From: an uncultured Opitutia bacterium | GTDB taxonomy: Bacteria; Verrucomicrobiota; Verrucomicrobiia; Opitutales; CAJWYM01 | Direction: 5' to 3' | NCBI GenBank assembly: GCA_913049555.1 | Contig: CAJWYM010000008.1 | Location: 1-63,332 of the forward strand | Length of the DNA: 63,332 nucleotides | In this document: one piece after another, positions 17,575 to 25,876 of the stretch | Numbering within the stretch: the first letter of the stretch is position 1 | Layout of the letters: every line of letters begins with the position of its first letter | Notes under the pieces: model-generated | What the model was told of the DNA's origin: nothing | Databases searched by the model: none | What the model saw: the letters and a program-made list of their open reading frames with translations, nothing else | Program-made: the position numbers and the translations under genes

Positions 17575-19134
17575 ATGAACGATAAAGAAAAAAATCTGTT
17601 ATTTTGGGCCTCCTTTATATCTCTGTTTGCAGCTGCTGTTGGGTTTGTATTTAGATCCATGGTCCCAAGTTTATGGGCAACCCATTTCGAGGTGAACAAC
17701 GATATGGTGGGTGCATTGTTTGGTGCAAGTCTTTGGCCTATAGCGGTAACCATGATCTTATTTAGCTTACTTGTAGATAAGATTGGATACAAAATTTCTA
17801 TGTTTTGTGCATTTTCTTGCCAAGCGGTTTCAGTAGTCCTGACAATGACTGCGAGTTCTTATGATGCTATGTGGTGGGCCTGTATCATTGCAGGTTTGGG
17901 CCATGGTATTGTTGAGGCTGTAATCAACCCTCTTTGCGCTAGCATTTATCGAGAAGAGAAGAGTAAGTGGTTGAATATCCTGCATGCTTCTTGGCCCGCT
18001 GGTATTATGGTGGGTGGAATCGTTTATTTGACGATGTATCAGGGATCTGAAAATTGGTTAGATGCGAAATCTTCTTTTATTTTCATGCTACTTCCTGTCA
18101 TTGCCTATGGAGTGATGTTTCTTCTCTGTAAACAATTCCCTGTCGATGAAAGAGTGGAAAACAATGTATCTGTAATGGAGATGTTGAAAGAATTTGGAGG
18201 TTTGGGTTCTTTTCTTGCAATCACATTTCTTGTTTATGAGTTGTCCAATCAATTGGGAGGTGGTTTTTTTGCGGAAGATAAGTTACTCAAGTGTCTTGGA
18301 GTTGGAATTCTAGGGGGTGCTTTGATTGGAGTTCTTCTAAAATCTTTAGGGAAGTGGTTGTTCTTTATATTGTGTGTTGTGATGATTCCTCTGGCGACTG
18401 CTGAGATTGCTACCGATGGTTGGATCAAAAAGTTAATGGAACCCACTATGGGAGATTATGCGGGATGGGCTTTGGTATTTTCTGCGAGTATCATGATGGT
18501 TTTAAGATTTTTTGCAGGGGTTCCTTTAAAGTTCATGTCCCCTCCAGGTCTATTATTATTTAGTTCTGCCTTCTCAATCGCTGGACTTTTTCTGCTTTCT
18601 TACGTAAATGGGCCTTTGGTCTTTTTTGCCTTTATTTTTTATGCAGTGGGTCAAACCTTTTATTGGCCAACTGTTCTGGGTTTAGTGTCCGAACAATTTC
18701 CAAAAGGCGGAGCTATGACTTTAAATACTGTTTCTGCTATGGGTTTATTGACTGTTGGAATTTTTGGATTCCCATTTTTGGGTGCCGTTCAAGACAATTA
18801 CAATTCAAAAACAATCGAAGAACAGCAACCAGCATTGGTTCAAAAAATAAAATCTGAGAATAGAACCTTTGGTAAAGAAAATTCTCCTATCTATTCAGAG
18901 AATGAGCTTTTCAGCGTTGGCTATAAAAGTATCAATATTGATGGGGTTTTGGCCCAAGTTGAGATTACGGATGAAGCGAAGGATTTATTGAAGGGGAAGC
19001 TTGTAAATACTGGGCGTAGCACCTTGAGAGTGGCCGCTGCATTGCCGATATCTATGGCGATCGTTTTTGGATTGATTGCCCTGTGGTTTCGATCTAAAGG
19101 TGGGTATAAACCAGTTGTGCTTGGTTCTGATTAA
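17575..19134 (+). CDS. Major facilitator superfamily transporter (sugar permease-like)
   Basis: 519 residues with about 12 hydrophobic segments. The first (FWASFISLFAAAVGFVFRSM) and the Gly-rich helices around IIAGLGHGIVEAVINPLCAS are typical of sugar-type MFS permeases. A longer hydrophilic loop at about residues 410-460 precedes the last helix. Position after GH2 and sulfatases suggests it imports the mono- or oligosaccharide they release across the inner membrane. The 117-base gap to the preceding sulfatase shows no terminator, so it may belong to the same transcript. Confidence 0.85.
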   Translation: MNDKEKNLLFWASFISLFAAAVGFVFRSMVPSLWATHFEVNNDMVGALFGASLWPIAVTMILFSLLVDKIGYKISMFCAFSCQAVSVVLTMTASSYDAMWWACIIAGLGHGIVEAVINPLCASIYREEKSKWLNILHASWPAGIMVGGIVYLTMYQGSENWLDAKSSFIFMLLPVIAYGVMFLLCKQFPVDERVENNVSVMEMLKEFGGLGSFLAITFLVYELSNQLGGGFFAEDKLLKCLGVGILGGALIGVLLKSLGKWLFFILCVVMIPLATAEIATDGWIKKLMEPTMGDYAGWALVFSASIMMVLRFFAGVPLKFMSPPGLLLFSSAFSIAGLFLLSYVNGPLVFFAFIFYAVGQTFYWPTVLGLVSEQFPKGGAMTLNTVSAMGLLTVGIFGFPFLGAVQDNYNSKTIEEQQPALVQKIKSENRTFGKENSPIYSENELFSVGYKSINIDGVLAQVEITDEAKDLLKGKLVNTGRSTLRVAAALPISMAIVFGLIALWFRSKGGYKPVVLGSD

Positions 19135-19462
19135 AATCCGTTACAGTTTGAGTCTTATCGATTTTTCACTTTAATTTTTTTTTCAGTCCGATGGCTTTAA
19201 AATTTATCAATTCTTCTGATAATTTTATGATTTTGACTGCAATATCCTGAATTAATTAGGATTCGAAGTATAGAACTTTCAAGAGGCTCGATTGGAATGC
19301 TTAAAAACAGGACTTTAGATCAAATTTTTTGGGAGTTATGAAAAAATAAAATATTAAAATTTGACTAATCATTGCAATTGTTTACCATTTAAAATGTGAA
19401 ACATTATTATCAATACATTCCCTACATCCCCCATTGTGTTCTAGCGCTTATGGGGTTTGTGA
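19135..19462. other. Intergenic region before the modular secreted-protein cassette
   Basis: 328 AT-rich bases that must hold the promoter of the four-gene cassette. A short inverted repeat (CCCCAT at 19429-19434, ATGGGG at 19450-19455) encloses TGTGTTCTAGCGCTT and ends 7 bases before the ATG at 19463, so it could mask or shape the start site. No clear terminator for the preceding MFS gene is visible. Confidence 0.35.
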
Positions 19463-20638
19463 ATGAAGTGGTTTTTTAGTTTACTCAACAAATTTGCTTG
19501 TTATTTTTGGGTTCCTTTTGCTATCTCTCCTGTTTTTGGGATTAGTCATGAAAATTTTGAAACTTCCTCAGGTCGCCTTGCCGAGAACAGTTTAGAACTC
19601 ATAGAAGGTTGGCATGTTCCTGTTGGCAAAGCTTTTTTCAGTGCTGAAGATTCTCATAGAGGTTCCCAATCTCTTAAATTAGGTTTAAACGCTCCATTAG
19701 TTTCTCAAATAGTAAGAGACCTTCCTGGTGACAAATCCGTTCTTTATACGGATTTTTATATGAAGCCTATGGTTCACCCTTCAATGATCTCTGAAACTAT
19801 TAACTTAGAGGGAGCCGTGATTGCTTTCAATTCTGCTGGAAATCAACAAGCAGAGGTGTTTCTCTTGGATGAAGAGTCTTCCCAGGACCTTAATTTCATT
19901 CCTACCGGTGTTTTGTTTCCTTTGAATACTGAAAATCAATCTTCAGATTTTATAAGAATAACAGTCCGAAAGGATTTCACTTCCGAGGGTCGTTGGTCCG
20001 TCTGGCTCAATGAAAAACTTGTTGCTATCAACCTAAAATTTGAGAAATCATCTCATTCTTCCCGCCAAGCAGTCCTATTTGGAAACGAGCTTGGCGGAAG
20101 TTATATCGATGATTTTACGATAAGCGCTATGCCCATTTATAAATCCGATTGGGACGGTGATTCATATGATGATGTTTTAGAAATTGAACAAGGATCCGAT
20201 CCATTCGACATGAGTTCAACTCCGTTAAAAAATATTCAGCCTTTCTTTGATACGGATTTAGATGGCATGGGTGATTCTTGGGAAGTGCAGTATTTTGGTA
20301 ATTTGAACCAATCTTCTACTAGTGATTTTGATGGTGACGGATTATTAGATGCTCAAGAATTTGAAATGGGACGAATTCCGACTACAGTAGATTATGGGAA
20401 CCATTTTTTATATGTGGATAATTTGTATGGTAAGGATTCAAATGATGGTAAATCTAGTCGTCATTTGGACTCTTCAATTGGCCCTGTTAAAAGTTTCAAA
20501 GAAGCGGTTTCGAAGGCAAATGAAGGAGATACTCTTATCGTATTATTGGGGCGTGGAGATTATCCGCATTTCCCCAAGTTTACAGAAAAATCATTACGAA
20601 TTCGTTTTATCAAAACAGTAAGAATCAGAACCCAATAA
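19463..20638 (+). CDS. Secreted protein with calcium-loop (TSP3-like) repeats and a truncated beta-helix-type end
   Basis: 391 residues with an export signal (to about 27). Residues 30-225 form an unrecognised, probably beta-sandwich, LamG-like region. Residues ~225-310 carry Asp-rich calcium loops (DWDGDSYDD, DTDLDGMGDSWE, DFDGDGLLDAQE). The end (YVDNLYGKDSNDGKS, GPVKSFKEAV, GDTLIVLLG) resembles the opening of DUF1565/pectate-lyase-like parallel beta-helix domains but stops after the first turns. The stop is followed 2 bases later by the next ATG, so no lost continuation remains downstream. The MxDSWExxxFGN block is shared with the fourth cassette gene. Function unknown; surface display or glycan binding is plausible. 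Confidence 0.75.
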   Translation: MKWFFSLLNKFACYFWVPFAISPVFGISHENFETSSGRLAENSLELIEGWHVPVGKAFFSAEDSHRGSQSLKLGLNAPLVSQIVRDLPGDKSVLYTDFYMKPMVHPSMISETINLEGAVIAFNSAGNQQAEVFLLDEESSQDLNFIPTGVLFPLNTENQSSDFIRITVRKDFTSEGRWSVWLNEKLVAINLKFEKSSHSSRQAVLFGNELGGSYIDDFTISAMPIYKSDWDGDSYDDVLEIEQGSDPFDMSSTPLKNIQPFFDTDLDGMGDSWEVQYFGNLNQSSTSDFDGDGLLDAQEFEMGRIPTTVDYGNHFLYVDNLYGKDSNDGKSSRHLDSSIGPVKSFKEAVSKANEGDTLIVLLGRGDYPHFPKFTEKSLRIRFIKTVRIRTQ

Positions 20639-20640
20639 GT

Positions 20641-21651
20641 ATGAAAAGTCTCGCAATCGCAGTTCTCGTTTTCCTCCTCTTTCAATCTTCTATTTTGGCA
20701 TCTTCAATTATTTATGAAAATGACCAAGTCTTTGAAGGAAGTGTTACTTTCAAGAAAGGGCTTATTTTAGAAACTCCTGCAATCAAAAACTATGCTTTGG
20801 AATTATCAGAGCAGGAAGTTTTTTTAAAAAGCACTTCCGAGATTTTTTCTTTTCAGGGGGATACTCAAGACAACTCATTCACATTTGTTGGTTGGTTGCA
20901 GTTAGCAAATACCAATGAAGTGACCCTCTTTCAGGCAACAAACCATTTAGATCAATCCGCATACAGTTTAAGAGTCCTCTCTGATGGTGCCCTCGAATTT
21001 CAACTAAACACACTCTCCGGTCCAAATATTGTTGCAAGGAGTTTGGAAGTTGCTTGCATTCCTAGAGAGTGGAGTTTTTTAACCATTAGCTATGATGGTC
21101 TCAGAAATACAGGTAGTATAGTGATCTCTTTAAATGCAGTGAATCTTAGTTTAAAAACTGACATTCATGACAACGTCAAGGGCGAAATCAGTTCCGATAT
21201 TGTATTTGAGATTCGTGGAAATTCTCAAAACATATTTCAGTTAGACCATCTTTCTTTATTCGATAAAGTTTTATCAGAGGATGAGATAAGTAAATTGTTT
21301 AACAACGGTTACGGAGTCAATTTTCACAATTTGACTGGATCTGAATCTTTTTTGTCAAACATTTCTGCGTGGTATGATTTCAACGACCTTTCCAATTTAG
21401 GTTTGGATAGTATGGGACTTAATTCTTTCGCATCTTCCACAAAAAGCGACAGTTATGTTTCTGGTTTTATTTTAAACAATGTGTCCCAAATCTCTTTGAG
21501 TCTGACTGAAGTTCTCAAATGGAGAGCTGCTTTTTTTAAATCCAATATTAACCCTTATGAGGGAGAACCATTGAAGAATGGGACTCTTCATACATCTGCA
21601 TGGACCATTGAACCGCAAGGGGGAATTTCAATGGGTATTTTTACTGATTAA
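20641..21651 (+). CDS. Secreted LamG/concanavalin-like protein
   Basis: 336 residues with a clear signal peptide (ending SSILAS at about 20). Residues ~45-230 read as a LamG-type jelly roll (FTFVGWLQLAN, REWSFLTISYDG, then the hallmark end FQLDHLSLFDKVLSEDEISKLFNNG). A short C-terminal tail follows. Such domains bind glycans or cell-surface partners. The gene begins 2 bases after the preceding stop and lies 22 bases before the next start, so the cassette is one transcript. No catalytic residues recognised. Confidence 0.75.
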   Translation: MKSLAIAVLVFLLFQSSILASSIIYENDQVFEGSVTFKKGLILETPAIKNYALELSEQEVFLKSTSEIFSFQGDTQDNSFTFVGWLQLANTNEVTLFQATNHLDQSAYSLRVLSDGALEFQLNTLSGPNIVARSLEVACIPREWSFLTISYDGLRNTGSIVISLNAVNLSLKTDIHDNVKGEISSDIVFEIRGNSQNIFQLDHLSLFDKVLSEDEISKLFNNGYGVNFHNLTGSESFLSNISAWYDFNDLSNLGLDSMGLNSFASSTKSDSYVSGFILNNVSQISLSLTEVLKWRAAFFKSNINPYEGEPLKNGTLHTSAWTIEPQGGISMGIFTD

Positions 21652-21673
21652 TAGAACGAACCCACATCGCATC

Positions 21674-22900
21674 ATGAAAACAAATCGCTTAAACCTGAGT
21701 GCATTATTTACTTTTTTTGTTTTTTTATTATTCGCTTCGAAGTTTTCATTGACCGCTGAACCTCGTGTAGCCAATGTCATCGCTTCTCAAGTAGGGGATA
21801 AGCTTGAAATACAATATGATATTCTTTCTCTACCAGAGGGAGTCGAGTCCACCAATATTGATGTCTTTTTTTCTGAGGATGGAACGGAAGAATCTTATTC
21901 TCAGGTATATGCGATTTCTGGGGATATTCATCCGGGGATAGCCAATGGTCACACCATCATTTGGGATATTACTAAAGATTGGTTGGGTGAATTTACCAGC
22001 TCTGGTAGAATCCGAGTGGTCGTTGAAAATTGTGGCAATTCCTTTCCAACGGATGACGTGGATGCTGAGGCATATATAACTCAAATCGAAAGCCTTGGTG
22101 GAGCATTAACAAATGGAGAAAAAGAGGGTATAAGGCGATTTTATCTTTCCGTAAAGTTGACTGAGAATGAAGCGGGTTCTAAAATATGGGATCAAATGCA
22201 TGCGATTTACTTACCAATATGGGGGAGTAGAGTAAGTGGAGTAGAGGCCCAAGAGATTATGAATGGGATCAATCTTAAAAAACCAGGAGTTTCCTTTCCA
22301 GAACCTTCAGACAATTATTTGGAGTTTCATGGATCTGTAAATCATCTTGATGGATATATCCAAGGAGATGGAGAAACGGGTTATGCAAACATTCCTAGTA
22401 TCACTCCCGATCAATTAACTTCCGAAAAACCTTACATCAGTTACTCTGTTTTTATTAAAGATTTTGATAGCACTAAAATGGGTCAATTTATTGGTGCAGG
22501 GGATGGAACTCGGGGTATTTTTTATGGAAGTAGCAGTTATTCAACAGGACAACCTTACACTGGTCGTCCTATGAGAGATTTAGAACTTGAGGACAATTCC
22601 TTGGTAATTGCCTATAGCACCCCAAATTTTGATTTGTCATACGAACGGATAAGTTTGATGTTTCACTTTGGGAGGCTTAACCAGTTTTTATTTGGAGAAA
22701 ATACAAACTGGATTGAAGGCAGCCAATTCGATAATTCAAATTATACAAATACCTTTTATTTGATGGCTAATAATACAGGTTCTGGAGCGAGTGATTTCAG
22801 CAATGCAAAAATAAGATTTGCTCACATTGGGGTAGATCTGACAATCAACCAAGTATCGATTTTTACCGATGCGGTGCATGAGTTACTTAGTAATTTTTAG
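21674..22900 (+). CDS. Secreted protein joining a FGE-associated beta-sandwich to a tail-fibre-like domain
   Basis: I start at ATG 21674 (408 residues), which places a signal peptide first (MKTNRLNLSALFTFFVFLLF); an upstream in-frame ATG at 21578 would overlap the LamG gene and bury the signal. Residues ~27-130 (ANVIASQVGDKLEIQYDI and HTIIWDITKDWLGEF) resemble the beta-sandwich often placed before formylglycine-generating-enzyme-type domains in this phylum. Residues ~135-408 (ITQIESLGGALTNGEKEGI, IWDQMHAIYLPIWG, GSVNHLDGYIQGDGETGYAN) resemble a module I know from phage or algal-virus tail-fibre-like proteins. This reading rests on memory of the pattern. Function unknown. Confidence 0.65.
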   Translation: MKTNRLNLSALFTFFVFLLFASKFSLTAEPRVANVIASQVGDKLEIQYDILSLPEGVESTNIDVFFSEDGTEESYSQVYAISGDIHPGIANGHTIIWDITKDWLGEFTSSGRIRVVVENCGNSFPTDDVDAEAYITQIESLGGALTNGEKEGIRRFYLSVKLTENEAGSKIWDQMHAIYLPIWGSRVSGVEAQEIMNGINLKKPGVSFPEPSDNYLEFHGSVNHLDGYIQGDGETGYANIPSITPDQLTSEKPYISYSVFIKDFDSTKMGQFIGAGDGTRGIFYGSSSYSTGQPYTGRPMRDLELEDNSLVIAYSTPNFDLSYERISLMFHFGRLNQFLFGENTNWIEGSQFDNSNYTNTFYLMANNTGSGASDFSNAKIRFAHIGVDLTINQVSIFTDAVHELLSNF

Positions 22901-22927
22901 TGCAACGATTGCTTTTGTTTTATTCAA

Positions 22928-25588
22928 GTGAAGAAGCGATTCAGTACTTTTACTATGCGACCTGATTGTAAAAAAAAGGGGTTAAGATTTTTTTTTATTT
23001 TAGCATTCAGTCTATATTTCTTTGTAAATTCGATTTTTGCTTCTGCTCCTTCATGGTGGTCCCATCCATCCAATGGGATTTTTATGGAGGAATATTCAGG
23101 GTCTGAGGACCATTATGCCCCTGTAAATGTAGGTCAGCTGAAGCACGTGTACAATCAAAGCCTGCAATATTTAGTTTCCAAAGGCGTAGATATCACTGAA
23201 TTAAATTCATTTACATCGCTTCAGTCTGACAATTATAAAGCGGTGAATATTGGCCAATTAAAGGCTTTGGCTACTTTGGTTTATGATAAATTAAATCTTA
23301 TTACGGAATACGATTTAAAAAATGATTTAATTTCTAAAGGGATTCCTGTAAACCTCTGGTATGACGATGCTCCCTACTATCCATGGGATCCTTCCATTCG
23401 GGGCGAGAATTATAAATTAGTCAATTTGGGTCAACTCAAAGCTGTTTTTAGTTTTGAAATCATTGGATTAAAAACGTCAAAAGTTTCTTATTATTCTCTA
23501 ATTTCCCAGTCGCTTCTGGAGGTTCCTGAATCTTGTAAAAGTGAGAGTGTTCACTTCACGATCGGTTTTTTTAAGGACACCGATTCAGATGGTATTTCTG
23601 ACAATGATGAGGAAAACATTCTTTATGCAAATGGATTTAGTAAAAAGAACAATATAGATTCGGATGGGGACCATTACCCGGATGGATATGAAGTTGCTAT
23701 CAACCAAGATCCAACGGTTTTTATCTCCTCGGATTGCATCGCAGAGTCCGCTTTGATTGCAGTTTATCTAGATGGGTCTTTTGACAGTGATGGCGATGGT
23801 CTTACAGATCAAGAAGAACTCACTTTAGGGCTAGAGATCGAGAATGTAGATAGTGATCAAGACGGATTTGAGGATGGTTTGGAAGTAATTGCTGAAACGG
23901 ATCCATTGAATTTCTTTGATTATCCTCGAAGTAATTGCCAAGGAGAAAGCTCTATATTTGTGGTGCGTTCCATTCTAGACGAAGACAGTGATGGTCTTAC
24001 CGATCTAACAGAAGAAAATAAGCTTTTTGCTAATGGAAAAAGTAGCAAAGAGAACATAGATAGCGATGGGGATTTCTATTATGATGGTTTTGAAGTCTCA
24101 AGAGGAACGGATCCAACAAGTTTTACACCTTCAGTTTGTCGCTCTAATTCAGAACCTTTTGTAATCATTCTAGCTGACGGAGATTATGATGAAGATGGTA
24201 TGATGGATTCTTGGGAGATGGAACATTTTGGAAATATATCTAGAGACGGGACTGAGGATTATGATAAGGATGGATTGTGGGATTTAAATGAATTTCTTGG
24301 GAGAACAAATCCGCTAGTTTTAGAAAGCAATCAAGATGAGATTCCTGATGTATTGAATCTTTTAAAAGAAACCTGGATGCCTCTGATGGATTCTCGATCT
24401 ATGGTTTTTTATGATTTTAAGGCTTCAAAAAATGGGTCTATGGATTTTTATTCAAATAACCATTTGAATTTGTTTGGATTTTTTAACGGTTCCCCTTTTG
24501 AAAGTTTTATGGATTATTCTGGCAGTGCATCCATAATTGGAAACAAACACAAAAAAGTGTTTTCCGCTTCAGGGTTACATTTCATAGGCATTGCTTTGAA
24601 AGGACCTTTTGGTGAGGGCTCTTCTCGGGGCGATGAAGTGGATGCATTGACTTCATTTATCATGAAGAAATTGTATCAATCTTATGATCTCGATAGGGAT
24701 CAGGATCCGCTTAAAGAGATCTATTTATGCAATACGGATTGGAAATTCCACTTATTAAATAACGATAATTTAAGGGTTCTCATGAATAATAAGTTGAATC
24801 CGATTAACTCGTTGTCTGATGTTTCGGATGAAAAGTGGATGCTTTTTGGCCTCTGTTTTGATTCCAGTTCCTCCTGTGAAAATCTAAAGTTTTATTATGG
24901 CAACAGGGCTAAGGGAATAAAATTAGTTAAAAAAGCAACTTTAGATCCCAGACCAAATCGTTCACGTTCAATGAAAAGGCTGCTTCAAAAGAATTTGATG
25001 AGTGAACTTTTTGATCGCAGGGCTCTAATTGGAAGGACAAAGACAGGCTCAGTAGGTGAGGATTTAGCCTTTTCTTATTATAAGAAAAACTTAGAACAGC
25101 AGCCCCCTCCTTCATTTTTAAAAATGGAGCACATTGTGGTCTCAGGAAAAAATCATTCTCAAGCAAATAGAAAAGCCATTAAAATTCTAAAGAGTCCCCT
25201 CATTGATAAAAAGGGTGGTTTTCAAAAATTAGTAAAAAAACATACTTCTAGCAAAAATGTAAAAGTATTGTTTGAGAATCTTGGATATTTACCTATTGAC
25301 CAAAACTCTAGCACCAAACCTATTAAGAATTGGAAGCTTCCTCTGATTGAAAAAGGAGTGAGCCTTGAAGTAGGAGAAGTGTATGAGGAATTGATCAAAA
25401 CAAAGGAAGGCTTTCATATTGTCAAATTGACTGGTAGAAAAACCGCAAAGATTCCCATTTTTGATCAGGTGAAACAAAAATTGATTCGGAAACTTTTGCT
25501 TAAATCTTATGAAAAGAGATACCCTAGTTGTTTTGATAAACCAGACGACGAATATTTAATTTTTGATCGACTCCATTTCCTTTTTTAA
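22928..25588 (+). CDS. Secreted protein: NxGQLK repeats, 67-residue calcium-loop repeats and a C-terminal parvulin-like domain
   Basis: 886 residues from GTG 22928; ATG 22955 gives an equally good export signal. Three copies of a [NH]YxxVNxGQLK motif (residues 62-72, 102-112, 161-171) form the N-terminal module seen in many verrucomicrobial surface proteins. Residues 203-403 are three exact 67-residue units, each opened by Cys and holding Asp-rich calcium loops, with a diverged fourth from 404. An unrecognised region follows. Residues ~733-870 (MEHIVVSG, LGYLPID, VYEELIKTKEGFHIVKLTGR) look like a parvulin (PpiC/SurA-type) prolyl isomerase. Last gene of the cassette; it may help fold or anchor the other three products. 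Confidence 0.72.
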   Translation: MKKRFSTFTMRPDCKKKGLRFFFILAFSLYFFVNSIFASAPSWWSHPSNGIFMEEYSGSEDHYAPVNVGQLKHVYNQSLQYLVSKGVDITELNSFTSLQSDNYKAVNIGQLKALATLVYDKLNLITEYDLKNDLISKGIPVNLWYDDAPYYPWDPSIRGENYKLVNLGQLKAVFSFEIIGLKTSKVSYYSLISQSLLEVPESCKSESVHFTIGFFKDTDSDGISDNDEENILYANGFSKKNNIDSDGDHYPDGYEVAINQDPTVFISSDCIAESALIAVYLDGSFDSDGDGLTDQEELTLGLEIENVDSDQDGFEDGLEVIAETDPLNFFDYPRSNCQGESSIFVVRSILDEDSDGLTDLTEENKLFANGKSSKENIDSDGDFYYDGFEVSRGTDPTSFTPSVCRSNSEPFVIILADGDYDEDGMMDSWEMEHFGNISRDGTEDYDKDGLWDLNEFLGRTNPLVLESNQDEIPDVLNLLKETWMPLMDSRSMVFYDFKASKNGSMDFYSNNHLNLFGFFNGSPFESFMDYSGSASIIGNKHKKVFSASGLHFIGIALKGPFGEGSSRGDEVDALTSFIMKKLYQSYDLDRDQDPLKEIYLCNTDWKFHLLNNDNLRVLMNNKLNPINSLSDVSDEKWMLFGLCFDSSSSCENLKFYYGNRAKGIKLVKKATLDPRPNRSRSMKRLLQKNLMSELFDRRALIGRTKTGSVGEDLAFSYYKKNLEQQPPPSFLKMEHIVVSGKNHSQANRKAIKILKSPLIDKKGGFQKLVKKHTSSKNVKVLFENLGYLPIDQNSSTKPIKNWKLPLIEKGVSLEVGEVYEELIKTKEGFHIVKLTGRKTAKIPIFDQVKQKLIRKLLLKSYEKRYPSCFDKPDDEYLIFDRLHFLF
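23534..24136 (+). repeat. Three tandem 201-bp (67-codon) coding repeats
   Basis: Within the fourth cassette gene, Cys codons at 23534, 23735, 23936 and 24137 are exactly 201 bases apart. Each unit follows the same order: Cys, a short beta stretch, a first calcium loop (DSDG type), a second DSDxD loop, then a turn such as TDP. DNA identity is low, so the copies are old, but no insertion or deletion has accumulated in three full units. A fourth unit begins at 24137 and diverges. Confidence 0.85.
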
Positions 25589-25876
25589 AGTGGTAGAAAA
25601 ATTCAATTTATCTTTTAAGGCAGATGCTGCTGTAAAAAGTATTTGAATGAATTTTATATTCAGTTACAGCAAAAACTATAATTTGAGAAGTCATTTCTTG
25701 ATCAGAAATGTGGGTTCAATTAAGAGAGTATGGATCCATTTACCTCTAAATGAAGCTACTTTTTAATCTTGTATATGAAAATTTCTTCCACTTTGAAATT
25801 GAAAATAGAGTTATATAAAAGATCTTGTGTATAAAGATTTGAAAAGAATTTAGAGATCCCGTATTCATAGTTATTT

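Noticed and set aside
24927-25166. 79-codon minus-strand frame inside the fourth cassette gene
   Set aside because: Shadow of the coding strand; no start signal.
25692-25710. CATTTCT/AGAAATG palindrome with 5-base loop after the cassette
   Set aside because: Short AT-rich dyad without a T tract; chance occurrence is likely in such composition, so not called a terminator or operator.
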